64,000 nucleotides of DNA from JAZBPO01 sp963691775 (GTDB lineage Bacteria; Pseudomonadota; Gammaproteobacteria; Pseudomonadales; Azotimanducaceae): contig OY829369.1 of the NCBI GenBank assembly GCA_963691775.1, forward strand, positions 1,364,001 to 1,428,000. The letters run 5' to 3'. The number at the start of each line of letters is the position of its first letter. Within the stretch, counting starts at the first letter, position 1. A program made the translations under genes and the position numbers. Below, piece by piece: positions 18,251 to 27,690 of the stretch. The notes beneath the pieces are model-generated. The model was not told the origin of the DNA. It saw nothing but the letters and a program-made list of their open reading frames with translations, and did no database searches.

Positions 18251-19234
18251 TCAGGGCAGTTCACCGCCCCGCGCAACTTCGTAGAGCGCATACCAGTCTT
18301 CGCGCGAGAGCCGAACCTCGAGCGACCGAGCGCACGCGGCAATGCGCGCCGGATCGGTCGTGCCGAGCACGGGCTGGATGCGCGCCGGATGGCGCAGCAG
18401 GAATGCGAGCACGATCGCTTCAGCCGGTACCGCGTAGCGCGCCGCCATCTCCGCGACCCGCTTCGCGGCCGCCTGATCCGCGGGCGCCACGTCCGCCGGC
18501 GCGCGGGAAAAACGCCCCTGCGCGAGCGGACCCCAGGCCTGGAGCTGAACCGACGCAGCGCGGCAATACTCCAGCGTTCCGGCCGTGAAGCCGACATCGG
18601 CGGCTGCGCCCTGACCCACCGTCACACCTTCTTCCAGCCAGGCGAGCGCACCGAGCCCGAGCTCGATCTGGTTCGCTACGAGCGGTGCGTCGAGCGCGGT
18701 CTGTAACCAGCCCATCTGCGCACCGCTCATGTTGGAACAGCCGAAGTGGTCGACCTTGCCCGCTGCGCGAAGCGCAGTGAACGCTTCCGCGACCTCCTCG
18801 GGCTCCATGAGCGGATCGGGACGATGCAGGAGCAGCGCATCGAGGCGCTCGACGCCGAGCCGAGCGAGGGTGCCGTCCACGGACGCCGTGATCCACGACG
18901 CCGACGCGTCATAGCGCTTGGGCCCCGCATCGTCCGCAAAGCGGATGCCGCATTTCGACTGCAGCACGATGGAGGCGCGCACTTCCGGGCGTTCGGCAAG
19001 CACGCGACCGAATACCGACTCCGCCTTGCCGAAGGTGTAGATATCCGCGTGATCGAAGACGGTGATACCGGCTTCGAGCGCCGCATCGACAGCGGCGTGC
19101 GCCGCGCGAACGTCGCCGTCGTCGAAGGCGGTACGCATCCATCCTCCGCCGAGGCCCATGCAGCCGAATACGAGGCGGCTGGCGGCGGGCAGATGACGAT
19201 GAAGGGGCAGGTCGAGCGATTCGGGCACGGTCAT
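18251..19234 (-). CDS. Aldo/keto reductase
   Basis: A 327-residue NAD(P)H-dependent reductase with the AKR order of motifs: LVFGCMGLGGG, GITVFDHADIYTFGKAE (catalytic Asp and Tyr), SKCGIRF (Lys), DALLLHRPDPLM (His), FGCSNMSGAQM and QPVLGTTDPARI. It is closest in feel to the YdhF-like branch. ATG 19234 is chosen because the upstream extension has no family resemblance. It lies 31 bp downstream of the methyltransferase gene and may share its transcript. The natural substrate is not evident. Confidence 0.88.
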   Translation of the reverse strand: MTVPESLDLPLHRHLPAASRLVFGCMGLGGGWMRTAFDDGDVRAAHAAVDAALEAGITVFDHADIYTFGKAESVFGRVLAERPEVRASIVLQSKCGIRFADDAGPKRYDASASWITASVDGTLARLGVERLDALLLHRPDPLMEPEEVAEAFTALRAAGKVDHFGCSNMSGAQMGWLQTALDAPLVANQIELGLGALAWLEEGVTVGQGAAADVGFTAGTLEYCRAASVQLQAWGPLAQGRFSRAPADVAPADQAAAKRVAEMAARYAVPAEAIVLAFLLRHPARIQPVLGTTDPARIAACARSLEVRLSREDWYALYEVARGGELP

Positions 19235-19265
19235 GCAGGGCTCCGGGTCGGGCAGGCCTATGGCC

Positions 19266-19904
19266 TCAGCGCCGTTCGAGTTCCCAGACGGGCACGCCCG
19301 CCTCGGCGAGAAGATGAACACCGGAGCCGACGTCGACGAAGGCCGGAGCCAGCCGCTCACGGTACCAGTCGCCGCTGCGAAAGTGACCGCGCAGGTCGGA
19401 CGCATCCGGATCGCAGGTCTCGCGAACGTCGACGGCGGTCAGGCCAGTGAAATAGAGCAGGCCGCGGCAGAGCACAGCCAGGCGTTCGAGCGCCCGGGCC
19501 GCGTCTTCGTCATCGAGATACTGGATGACGTCGTTGCAGACGACTATGTCGTAGCCGGCGGCGTCATCGAAGGTGACCAGCGACGACTCGATCCAGCCAT
19601 AGCGGGCCGCTGCATAGCTCGACAGTTCGACTCCGACCGTCTTCGCCCGCGGAAAGCGCTTGCCGAGCGCGCGCAGGAGATTGCCGGTACCGGCACCGAG
19701 ATCGACGATGCGCCGAACAGGCACGCTGTAATGACGCGCCATGCCGTGGATCAGGTCAGCCGTGCGCCCGGCAGCCGCAACGGCACGCGCGTGGTGGCGC
19801 TCGGCATGGTAGAAGCGACGGTAGTAACGCGCATCGAAGCTGCGGGCGTCGAACACCGGGGCCTGCCCCTCCCTGTAGGACGGCAGGACATCCCACCGCT
19901 GCAC
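19266..19904 (-). CDS. Class I SAM-dependent methyltransferase
   Basis: A 212-residue protein with a Rossmann methyltransferase core: motif I VDLGAGTGNLL near residues 67-77, motif II VGVELS, and IVVCNDVIQYLDDEDAA as motif IV. An N-terminal part (FDARYYRRFYHAERHHAR) probably covers the active site. It lies in a minus-strand series DUF1631 - methyltransferase - aldo/keto reductase with short gaps (14 and 31 bp), suggesting an operon. The methyl acceptor is unknown. Confidence 0.8.
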   Translation of the reverse strand: MQRWDVLPSYREGQAPVFDARSFDARYYRRFYHAERHHARAVAAAGRTADLIHGMARHYSVPVRRIVDLGAGTGNLLRALGKRFPRAKTVGVELSSYAAARYGWIESSLVTFDDAAGYDIVVCNDVIQYLDDEDAARALERLAVLCRGLLYFTGLTAVDVRETCDPDASDLRGHFRSGDWYRERLAPAFVDVGSGVHLLAEAGVPVWELERR

Positions 19905-19918
19905 GGAGTATGCCCCGC

Positions 19919-22120
19919 TCAGTCCACTGCGAGGTCGGCTTCCGGATCCAGCCCCTCTGGGCGCCCCTCATGGAACGACGCACGGTCGCTGTCACGGGCG
20001 GCGTGGCCGCCGAGAGCTTCGAAGACGCCTTCAAGGGCTGCCGTGAATCGATCGAGCTTCTCGACGATGAAGATTCGCCCGGCCTGCATGCCCGCCGCGA
20101 TCTCGAGGCGCGACAGGGTGCGTGCATGATTGCCCCGGCGATCGAGAAAAATGCAGCGCTCCGGCGGCGCCGTCACCGAGGCCAGGCGCACGCGCACGGG
20201 GAGATCATTGCCGGTCCGCAGTTCGAGCCAGGTATCGACCTCGAGCGCGAGGGCGCGATCGAGCAGTTCGCGGTCGGGGAGGCGCTCGATGTTGTCCTGG
20301 GTCTGCGCCTGGACATCGAGGGCGCGGGCAGCGGCCCCCGCGTCAGGCGTCGCCGCTTCATCGTCGAGCATCCAGGCCCGTGCGCGCGTCGCCAGCTGCA
20401 CTGCCGTGGTCTCGTCCCGGCCGATGCGACGCAGGCCCTTGACCAGGGCGTCGTGCAGTTCGGCCTCATCGGTGGCCTGCGCGCCCGTGACCCCGAGCAA
20501 TACGCGAACGCACAGCTTCCATTCGTCGGAACCCGGGCCCTCTTCCTGGTAGGTGTGAAAAAGGACACGCTGCCACTCGACTTCGAGGAAAGACTTCAGT
20601 TCGGGCAAGGCCACGCGCGCGCTGCGGTGGTGCACAAGCCGGTCGACCACGCGCAGGGCCTGGGCCGCCGCAAGCTGCGCCTGCTCGCGCGCAAGGGCAC
20701 GCTCACCCGTACGCCGCACGACGGCCCGCTCGGCGTCCAGCGCGCGGACGATCCGGGCCGTGGCCGTCTCGAAGATAGCGAGGTCTCCGACGAAGCCGGC
20801 CGCGATCTCGTCCACTGAACGCTCGAGAACGCGGAAGATCCGGTCCTGATGGCGCTCCTCAGCGCGAACCCAGCTGATACCGGTCCGACACAGGCGGTGG
20901 AGGAACACCCGCGCAGGATGCTCCGCTGACGTAACGAAGGCGGCATCCTCGAGCGCGATGCGCAGCATCGGGAACTGCAGCCGCGCGAGCAGCGCCCGTA
21001 TCGGAACCGGAAGCTGCGCATCCTCGAGCAGGACGTCGAAGAGCATCTGCACGAAATTCAGAATGTCCTCGTCGCCCTCGGCGACGCGCGCGCGCTCGCA
21101 GCCTCGCGCCTCTGCGCCGCGGACGATGAGTTCACCGTAGTCGATCCGCCGCGGTACGGAATCGAGCGCGTGGTCGGCGAGGAGCGATGCAAGGCGAATC
21201 TGTGCGCTGGCGACGATGCCAGCCAGCACGGGCGCAAGCAGCGCAGGATCGCCTGAGTGCAGCCGCGACAGCGCTCGGCGCGCGCGCAAACCGGGCAGGC
21301 CCGCAAGCTCGCGGTGCAACTCCGCAGGCCGCAGCGAGGTGAACCACGCAAGACGATCTGCGGCCGCGCAGGCGTTGATCTCGTCTTCTTCGGGCAGCTC
21401 GATCACTTCTTCGGCGCGCGCCGGCCGAGCCCTGTGCGCCCTGCTGTCTGCATCCCGCGCCCCCGTGCCCGGAAGAATCAGGTCCGGCAGTACGCCGCCG
21501 TCCGCGAGAAGCTGGTTGAGCGACGCAAAAAGCCGACCGATCTCGCAGCTGATCTGCGCCTCGAAGCACTTGAACACGGTCAGGCGGACATCCGACGGCA
21601 GCGTCACGGGCTCGAGGGCAAGGGCCCAGGCGCGGGCGATCTGCTCCGGTTCGAACACGCGCACGGCACCCTCGGGCGCCACCGCCTGGTAGCGGTGGCG
21701 CAAGTGGGTGAGCTCCGTGTCGCACTCCCGATTGATGCGTTGACTGAGGCCTGCAATGGCGAGACGACGGTCCAGAACGTCGTCTTCCACCAGGCTCAAG
21801 GCGTTCGTGGACAGCACGTCACCCTCGTCTGCGGGCTGGCGCGGCGCTTCATCGTCCAGGGGCGCGAGGAGCTGGAGCTGGAAGCGCTCGATCAGTGCTG
21901 CACCGGCCCGGTCGAGCACGCGGACCGCCTCATCAAGGCGCTGACGCCGCGCATCCGTTTGCGCCCGCGCGGACCATGCCTCGAGCTGCGCGCCAAGGGC
22001 CTCGAGGGTCATTTCGAGCTGATCGCGCAGAAAGCACGATGCCGTGCCCTCCAGGCGGCGAAGCATGGCGCCGGTGCCGCGCCCATCGAGCGCAGGGGTA
22101 TCTGTTTTCCAGTCCGCCAT
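19919..22120 (-). CDS. DUF1631-family protein
   Basis: A 733-residue, mostly helical cytoplasmic protein of the DUF1631 family, widespread in gammaproteobacteria and without an established activity. Visible family features are the N-terminal LEDDVLDRRLAIAGLSQRIN region, the central LFDVLLEDAQLPVPIRALLARLQFPMLRIALED, read here in parts, and a small beta-rich C terminus (RCIFLDRRGNHARTLSR). ATG 22120 has GGGGAT about 7 nt upstream and matches family length; ATG 22126 is possible. The long upstream in-frame extension is Arg-rich and not coding. Confidence 0.82.
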   Translation of the reverse strand: MADWKTDTPALDGRGTGAMLRRLEGTASCFLRDQLEMTLEALGAQLEAWSARAQTDARRQRLDEAVRVLDRAGAALIERFQLQLLAPLDDEAPRQPADEGDVLSTNALSLVEDDVLDRRLAIAGLSQRINRECDTELTHLRHRYQAVAPEGAVRVFEPEQIARAWALALEPVTLPSDVRLTVFKCFEAQISCEIGRLFASLNQLLADGGVLPDLILPGTGARDADSRAHRARPARAEEVIELPEEDEINACAAADRLAWFTSLRPAELHRELAGLPGLRARRALSRLHSGDPALLAPVLAGIVASAQIRLASLLADHALDSVPRRIDYGELIVRGAEARGCERARVAEGDEDILNFVQMLFDVLLEDAQLPVPIRALLARLQFPMLRIALEDAAFVTSAEHPARVFLHRLCRTGISWVRAEERHQDRIFRVLERSVDEIAAGFVGDLAIFETATARIVRALDAERAVVRRTGERALAREQAQLAAAQALRVVDRLVHHRSARVALPELKSFLEVEWQRVLFHTYQEEGPGSDEWKLCVRVLLGVTGAQATDEAELHDALVKGLRRIGRDETTAVQLATRARAWMLDDEAATPDAGAAARALDVQAQTQDNIERLPDRELLDRALALEVDTWLELRTGNDLPVRVRLASVTAPPERCIFLDRRGNHARTLSRLEIAAGMQAGRIFIVEKLDRFTAALEGVFEALGGHAARDSDRASFHEGRPEGLDPEADLAVD

Positions 22121-22341
22121 GTCCATATCCCCGCCGCACGGCAGAGCCCGGGCGCAGTGAGTCCAGTTAGCGGCTGCGAAGGTAGGCGTGCGAGGAGGGG
22201 GGCGCGCTCCGGTGATCCCCCTAAAGGCGGCCGGGCAAGGGGTGAGAGAGAGCGAAGCGTGAAACAGGTCCGCTGATGAGGTCTCACCACCGCGCCCCGC
22301 ATGCTCCAAAGGCTGCCGGCGCCGAGGCAGGACGCGCCGGC

Positions 22342-23043
22342 TCAGGGCGGGCCAGAGACCGCATCGAGCGGGGTGAGGTTCGCGCCGAGGCGAGCGAGCA
22401 CATCGACGTGGATATCGAGGGCGTCGACGACGCGGTACTCCGTCGCCGCTCCGTCGAACGCGAGCCCGAGGTCCGTGCCCGCGAGCAGGACCGCCTCGGC
22501 GCCATGATCGCGCACCAGCCGGGCAGCGGCATCGAGAAAATACGCTCGCTGTGCGGACGTGCATGCGCCCGCAATCGCCATGTCCGTATAGGTACTGCCA
22601 AGCGTGTCGAGTTCGTCTTCGAGCACGACCGCTTCCGTGCGCTCCAGCGATCCGTACAGACGCGTGGCCATGGCAACGCGCGTCCCCAGAAGCCCAACCC
22701 GCGCCAGACCTTCACCCTCGCACCATGCGTCAAGCCGGGCGATCGCCGATACGAGTGCCAGCGGCGAGCGCGCGCGCGTCTCCTTGAAGCAGAAGTGCCC
22801 GCCGATCGAAGTGATCGCCGCACAGTCTGCGCCGGCATCCCGCAGGCGCTGGAGTAGCGGAAGGTACAGCGCCACCTGGGCCGCGCGATCATCCGTTCGA
22901 CTATGGCGCACCAGATCCCCCGCGCGGGCGTGAACAATGGTGAGCTCGGGAATCCCGCCGAGCGCCTCGATCGCAGCAACGAGCCGGGTGTAGTACACGC
23001 GGGTTGCGGCCACGCCGATCCCCCCGATCAATCCGATATGCAT
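22342..23043 (-). CDS. Aspartate/glutamate racemase-fold protein lacking the catalytic cysteines
   Basis: A 233-residue protein beginning MHIGLIGGIGVAATRVYY, the usual opening of Asp/Glu racemases. The family uses two cysteines, in CNT-H and CTE motifs. Here the first site reads AITSIGGHF and the second LLAGTDLGL, so both cysteines appear replaced (by Thr/Ser and Gly). It may be a non-racemase member or a pseudoenzyme. The start at 23043 begins the fold; an upstream in-frame extension is not conserved-looking. It stands alone between the DUF1631 operon and a divergent LLM gene. Confidence 0.75.
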   Translation of the reverse strand: MHIGLIGGIGVAATRVYYTRLVAAIEALGGIPELTIVHARAGDLVRHSRTDDRAAQVALYLPLLQRLRDAGADCAAITSIGGHFCFKETRARSPLALVSAIARLDAWCEGEGLARVGLLGTRVAMATRLYGSLERTEAVVLEDELDTLGSTYTDMAIAGACTSAQRAYFLDAAARLVRDHGAEAVLLAGTDLGLAFDGAATEYRVVDALDIHVDVLARLGANLTPLDAVSGPP

Positions 23044-23345
23044 GCGCTGCTCCGCTGCCACACCTGCTGAAACACCCCTTGGGTCGCGGCCTTCGTGAAC
23101 GCGCGCAAACCGGGTCTCCGCGATGCGGATGCTGGCACGCGCAGGGGAAATCGGCTCCCGGCCCCAGGGCCGATGCATGAAATGTCAGCGCGGCCCTTAC
23201 CGCAACAGCAGGACGGGAGCGGCCCGTCCGCAGCGGAAAGCCGCATCCTCGAGCACGCATGCGGCTGCCGGATCGATGAGGCGGCCCGGCAGGGTCGCCC
23301 TGCTATGCTCGCCGCCGGGGGCGTGTAGGTGAGGGGGGAAGATTC

Positions 23346-24236
23346 ATGCGGATTGGCGCGATGCTCGGCGCGACGGGCCCGAACGCGACACTCGATGAGA
23401 TGATCGTGGCCGCGAGGGAGATCGAAGCCGCGGGCCTCGACAATCTGTGGATGGCGAACATCTTCGGATTAGACGCCATCTCGACGCTCGGCTTCATCGG
23501 TCGCGAAGTGCCGCGCCTCGGCCTCGGCACGGCCGTGACGCCGACCTATCCGCGCCATCCGACAGCCATCGCCCAGCAGGCGATGACAACGGCCGCCGCA
23601 ACCGGCGGGCGCTTCTCCCTCGGCATCGGCCTGTCGCACAAGGTCGTGATCGAGAACATGCTCGGCATGTCCTACGACAAACCCGCGCGCCACATGCGCG
23701 AGTACCTGAGCGTGCTCATGCCGCTCGTGCGCGGCACGGCGGCAAACTTCCATGGCGAGCACTACCAGGTGCACGGCATGCAGCTCGAGGTTCCGGGTTC
23801 CGAAGGCATGCCCGTGATCATCGCAGCGCTTGGCCCGGTCATGCTCAAGCTCGCCCGTGAACTCGCCGATGGCACCATCACCTGGATGGTCGGCCATCGG
23901 ACCCTCGGCGAGCACATCGCCCCGTCGATCGGCCACGACAAGACCATCGTGGCTGGCGTGCCCATCGTGCTTACCACCGAGATCGAGGCTGCGAAGCGCG
24001 AGGTCGATGCGCAGCTCGCGGTCTACGGCCAATTGCCCAGCTATCGTGCGATGCTGGATCGCGAAGGGGCCGCGAATCCCTCCGACATCGCCCTGATCGG
24101 CGATGAGAACGCGCTGCGAAGCGGCATCGAGCGGTTCCGCAACGCCGGCGCCACCGACTTCAACGCAGCGATCGTGCCCACGGACGATGGCGCCCATGCC
24201 CGCACCCTGGAATTTCTGTCGTCGCTGAAGAGGTGA
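23346..24236 (+). CDS. LLM-class F420-dependent oxidoreductase
   Basis: A 296-residue luciferase-fold protein starting MRIGAMLGATGPNATLDEM. It has DNLWMANIFGLDAI, LGLGTAVTPTYPRHP and GRFSLGIGLSHK, patterns I associate with F420-dependent LLM enzymes. It should carry out hydride transfer on a small molecule. The TGA stop overlaps the GTG start of the Coq4-like gene (GTGA), so the three genes 23346-25635 form a tight operon. Confidence 0.85.
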   Translation: MRIGAMLGATGPNATLDEMIVAAREIEAAGLDNLWMANIFGLDAISTLGFIGREVPRLGLGTAVTPTYPRHPTAIAQQAMTTAAATGGRFSLGIGLSHKVVIENMLGMSYDKPARHMREYLSVLMPLVRGTAANFHGEHYQVHGMQLEVPGSEGMPVIIAALGPVMLKLARELADGTITWMVGHRTLGEHIAPSIGHDKTIVAGVPIVLTTEIEAAKREVDAQLAVYGQLPSYRAMLDREGAANPSDIALIGDENALRSGIERFRNAGATDFNAAIVPTDDGAHARTLEFLSSLKR

Positions 24237-25189
24237 GAAAAGTGAAGCTCGAGATCTTGCAGCGCCACTGCGTACGGCCCGATGCGCACGCCTTCTACGG
24301 CGACGTCATCGCTGGGCGCGACGGCGATATGGAAGCGCGGACGCGAATCGCGGGTGCCCTCTGCTGGGCGGCATTCTCCTCCCCCGCGGGCATCGCGCCG
24401 ATCTGGGATCTGTTCACGGCGGGCTGGTTCGCAGACGCCATTTCCGATGACGCCGCCGACGCACTCGCAGGCGCCGCCGAAGCGGAACTGCCGAGCGCTT
24501 TCTGGTCCCGTTTTGCGGCGGTCCTCGACGGGCCCGCGGAGGGCTACAACGCGGCAAGCATCACCGCCGCCGTCGCGAGTCTCGGCGGCGCCCTTGCGCC
24601 CGAGCACTACGCCCTCGCCGAACAGGAGGCGCTGCGCTGGCCGGGATGCGCGGATGTGGCAACGCGCCCCGTACCTGGCCACGTCGAACTCAGAACCCTG
24701 GCCGCAGCGCCGGAAGGCAGCCTTGGCCGCACGCTGCACGATCTGCTCGTTGCCAACGGCTATGACCTCGAGGTCCTTGATCGCGAGGCCATCTCGCTGA
24801 GCGCTCTGCCGCCGGCGCTCCGCTACACGAACACGCGCATTCTGCAGATGCACGATGTCTGGCATCTGGTCGCGGGCTACACGACCAGCGCATCGCACGA
24901 GATCGCGATCTCCGCCTTCCAGCTCGCGCAGTTCGGACACGGCTACTCCGCCATGTTCCTGGCCACCGTGTTCACCATGGCCGGCCTCGAGCGACCAGAA
25001 GGCTTTCCCGTGCTCGGGCTGCTCGTGGCCGAAGCCTGGCGCCACGGGCGCAGCGCGCCGCCGCTCATGGCTGTGCCCTGGGAGACGCATTGGGAACGTT
25101 CTATCGAGGAGCTACGCGGCGAACTCGGGCTCGAGCCCTATCAGAGCATGCTGCCCGCCAACTTGTTCGAGCTGGCCGCCAGCGCATGA
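24233..25189 (+). CDS. Coq4-family protein
   Basis: A 318-residue protein with the Coq4 metal site HDxxH-x11-E (MHDVWHLVAGY, ending in the E of SHEIAISAFQLAQ). The preceding GSLGRTLHDLLVANGYD is also typical. Coq4 acts in ubiquinone biosynthesis; bacterial members often have unknown roles. The N-terminal 130 residues are an extra Ala-rich helical region. The GTG at 24233 overlaps the upstream stop; GTG 24242 (beginning MKLEILQ) is an alternative. The stop overlaps the start of the GNAT gene by 4 bp. Confidence 0.75.
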   Translation: MRKVKLEILQRHCVRPDAHAFYGDVIAGRDGDMEARTRIAGALCWAAFSSPAGIAPIWDLFTAGWFADAISDDAADALAGAAEAELPSAFWSRFAAVLDGPAEGYNAASITAAVASLGGALAPEHYALAEQEALRWPGCADVATRPVPGHVELRTLAAAPEGSLGRTLHDLLVANGYDLEVLDREAISLSALPPALRYTNTRILQMHDVWHLVAGYTTSASHEIAISAFQLAQFGHGYSAMFLATVFTMAGLERPEGFPVLGLLVAEAWRHGRSAPPLMAVPWETHWERSIEELRGELGLEPYQSMLPANLFELAASA

Positions 25190-25635
25190 GCGGCCCCACG
25201 GTCAAGCGCCTCGGGCCCGAGGACGACCTCGCCTACTGGGCGGAAACCATGGAGGACGCGGAGTGGGACGAGGACAACGCGATCGAGGAGGCGTACACGT
25301 ACGAGAGCCTCGCGCGTTTCGTCGCCGATCCGGACAACGTCTTCGTGTCGATCTACGACGGTGACGACTTCATGGGCATGGCGTCGGGCCGCGTGATGTA
25401 CAAACCCTACGGCGAGAAACGCTGGCTCTACGTCGACGAGGTCGACGTCGCCGTGAATCAGCGCCAGCGGGGCGCCGGCCGCGCCCTCGTCGAGGCACTC
25501 TTGCGTATCGGCGACGAAGCGGAATGCGCCGAAGTCTGGCTCGGCACCGAGCACGACAACGATCCCGCCATCGCGCTCTACCGGAGTACCCGCGGCGCCG
25601 AGGAGCAGGTACTCGGCTTCACCTGGGCGCTCTGA
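25186..25635 (+). CDS. GNAT-family N-acetyltransferase
   Basis: A 149-residue acetyltransferase fold. Motif A is VDEVDVAVNQRQRGAGRALVEALL, split here as VDVAVNQRQRGAG and RALVEALL, giving the acetyl-CoA pyrophosphate loop QRGAGR. ALYRSTRGAEEQVLGFTW is the C-terminal motif B. It starts inside the end of the Coq4-like gene (ATGA overlap), so translation is probably coupled. The acceptor substrate is unknown. Confidence 0.85.
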   Translation: MSGPTVKRLGPEDDLAYWAETMEDAEWDEDNAIEEAYTYESLARFVADPDNVFVSIYDGDDFMGMASGRVMYKPYGEKRWLYVDEVDVAVNQRQRGAGRALVEALLRIGDEAECAEVWLGTEHDNDPAIALYRSTRGAEEQVLGFTWAL

Positions 25636-25641
25636 GGCGCC

Positions 25642-26259
25642 CTACTTCGCCTCGTAGCTCGGCCGCGCCGCCACGTCAGCGTGCCAGCGAGAAAGATGCT
25701 CAAGACCGTCAGGCACCGGCAGACCCACTAGCGTGCTCGCGAAATCGATCGCACACACGAGCGAGATGTCCGCAACCGAGAATCGATCGCCCGCCACCCA
25801 GGCGCTGTCGGCGAACTCGCGGTCAAGGCGCTCGTAGTAGCGGACCACGTTCTTGTCACTCGCTTCCTTCGCCGCCGGAATCTGCTCGAAGCGCCCGGAG
25901 CGCGCGACGATGGGGCCGTTCACCCAGGACGTACCGATCTGGGTCCAGAGCTCGAGTTCGATCTGACGATTGCGGGCTTCGATGTAGCCGAGCTCGTAGG
26001 CGTCGCGCCCGAACAGATTCGGCTCTGGCTGCAGCGCCTCGAGATAGCGGCAGATCGCGACGGATTCCGCAATATGGCGGCCGTCATCGGTCTCCAGCAC
26101 GGGAATCTTTCCGCTCGGATTGCGTGCCAGCATCGCCTCCGACTTCTGCTCCAGCTGCATGATGTCGACGTGAACGCGCTCGACCTCCATGCCCTTCTCG
26201 GCGAGAAAGATGTGCACGCGCCGGGGATTCGGGGCACCCCCGTAGTCGTAGAGCTTCAT
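25642..26259 (-). CDS. Glutathione S-transferase
   Basis: A 205-residue two-domain GST. The thioredoxin-like N domain has LYDYGGAPNPRRVHIFLAEKG, cut here to its key part PNPRRVHIFLAEKG, then NPSGKIPVLETDDG (cis-Pro) and IAESVAICRYLE (the E-S glutathione-binding pair). The C domain has the N-capping motif VADISLVCAIDFA. It probably conjugates or isomerises electrophiles in the cytoplasm. ATG 26259 gives normal family length. It converges with the GNAT gene with a 6-bp gap. Confidence 0.9.
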   Translation of the reverse strand: MKLYDYGGAPNPRRVHIFLAEKGMEVERVHVDIMQLEQKSEAMLARNPSGKIPVLETDDGRHIAESVAICRYLEALQPEPNLFGRDAYELGYIEARNRQIELELWTQIGTSWVNGPIVARSGRFEQIPAAKEASDKNVVRYYERLDREFADSAWVAGDRFSVADISLVCAIDFASTLVGLPVPDGLEHLSRWHADVAARPSYEAK

Positions 26260-26499
26260 GAGCGATCTCCCTGATCGATTCGGTGCCGAACCCACCCGTG
26301 GGATCAGCCTTTCATGGGTACTCGGCGCGCTCGGCGACCGCGCGCGTGCATCCTGTACACGCCATGACGGCGAGCACCCACGGCGGCGGGTCGCCGGCAC
26401 CGCGCGGCGCGAAACCTGTGCAGGGCGGGACCGGCCGTTACCTGTCCCCGACCGAATGCCCCCTGTCACAGGGCGCGTCGGAGCGTACCGCGGCCCCGA

Positions 26500-27063
26500 T
26501 CAGAGCGCCTCGACTTCCGCCTCGAAGCGCGCACGGAGCGCCGCCATGGCCGCGTCGTCCATGCGGTCCTCACCCTGCGCATAGCGCTTGGCAATGGCGT
26601 TGTAGAAAAGCGCGTTGAATCTGTTCGGCTTCGTGCAATCACGCTCCGCGACCCGCTTTGCCGGCACGCCGGCGATGATCGAATTGGCAGGAAATTCGGC
26701 GTTCTCGCCGACGATTGCATTGCCGGCGACGATCGAACCGCTGCCGATCTTCGCGCCGTCCATGACCGTCGCATTGATGCCGATGAGGCAGTCATCGCCG
26801 ATCTCGCAGCCGTGCAGCGTCACGTGATGGGTGATCGAACAATGGTCACCCACGATCGTCGGCGTGCTCGAACCGACGTGAATCATCACGTGATCCTGGA
26901 TGTTCGTGTTCCGTCCGATGCGGATTTCGAACATCTCGCTGCGCATGACCACCAGCGGCCAGACAGACGAACCCTCGCCCACCGTGACCTGGCCGTAGAG
27001 CCATGCGGATTCATGTACGAATGCAGCAGCGTCAACATCGACGCCCGGTCCGATCTGTCCCAT
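26500..27063 (-). CDS. Gamma-carbonic-anhydrase-like hexapeptide-repeat protein
   Basis: A 187-residue left-handed beta-helix protein. Repeated hexapeptides (GQVTVGEGSSVW; IGRNTNIQDHVMIHV; IVGDHCSITHHVTLHGC; IGDDCLIGINATVMDGAKIG) are followed by a C-terminal helix. Histidines in DHVMIHV and THHVTLHG sit where gamma-CA enzymes bind metal at subunit interfaces. Members of this YrdA/CaiE-like group form trimers, and many have no proven carbonic anhydrase activity. It is probably a single gene. Confidence 0.85.
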   Translation of the reverse strand: MGQIGPGVDVDAAAFVHESAWLYGQVTVGEGSSVWPLVVMRSEMFEIRIGRNTNIQDHVMIHVGSSTPTIVGDHCSITHHVTLHGCEIGDDCLIGINATVMDGAKIGSGSIVAGNAIVGENAEFPANSIIAGVPAKRVAERDCTKPNRFNALFYNAIAKRYAQGEDRMDDAAMAALRARFEAEVEAL

Positions 27064-27290
27064 GACTGCCTGCCCTCGTTGTGTCCGTTCGTCTGCAGTT
27101 TACGGCGTCCCTCGGATCGCTCGATGCCGGCGCGCAGTCGCCTTCGGCGAGGCGTACACGAGGTCATCGAAGTGCGCAGCCGTCACGCACACGTCCACAA
27201 CGCTTCGCAGAGGCTTGCGCAGCAGCACCGCGACCGCGTCGCAGCAGAAGATGATGATGCCGGGTCGCGCGCATGTCCGGAGCTGGCGCC

Positions 27291-27602
27291 CTAATGCTCC
27301 TCGCGCGACGAGAAACGATCCTGGAGCCAGTGCCAAGCGTCGAGAACAAGGGGCACGAGCGTGACCGCAAGGAAGATCAGCCAGAGGTAAACGCCTGAAG
27401 GCGGCAGCATCGGCGACAGGGAGTAGGTGATGACACCGATCAAGCCGGGCAGCAGCAGATGCAGGCCGATCCGATCGACGCGATTGGGATGACGAACCGT
27501 GACCAGGCGCGCGGTGATCTGCCGCGCGAGCCCGAGCGCCTTTTCCGGGATCGGCCCTTTCGTCTTTTTGAGTGAGTACCGGTCGTGCACGCTCCTGCGC
27601 AT
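27291..27602 (-). CDS. Small hypothetical protein with two membrane segments
   Basis: A 103-residue protein. The N terminus is basic (MRRSVHDRYSLKKTKG). Hydrophobic stretches cover about residues 50-66 (LHLLLPGLIGVITYSLS) and 69-90, and the tail is charged. ATG 27602 has GGAGG 8 nt upstream. No family recognised. The 89-bp gap to the HAD gene upstream suggests either joint or separate transcription. Confidence 0.65.
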   Translation of the reverse strand: MRRSVHDRYSLKKTKGPIPEKALGLARQITARLVTVRHPNRVDRIGLHLLLPGLIGVITYSLSPMLPPSGVYLWLIFLAVTLVPLVLDAWHWLQDRFSSREEH

Positions 27603-27690
27603 GAAACCCGCCTCCATCCGGAGCGAGTTCGGGTGTCGAACCCGCTCGTTCCCGGCCTTCAGGCCGATTGCGGACAGAATAACACCCGGA

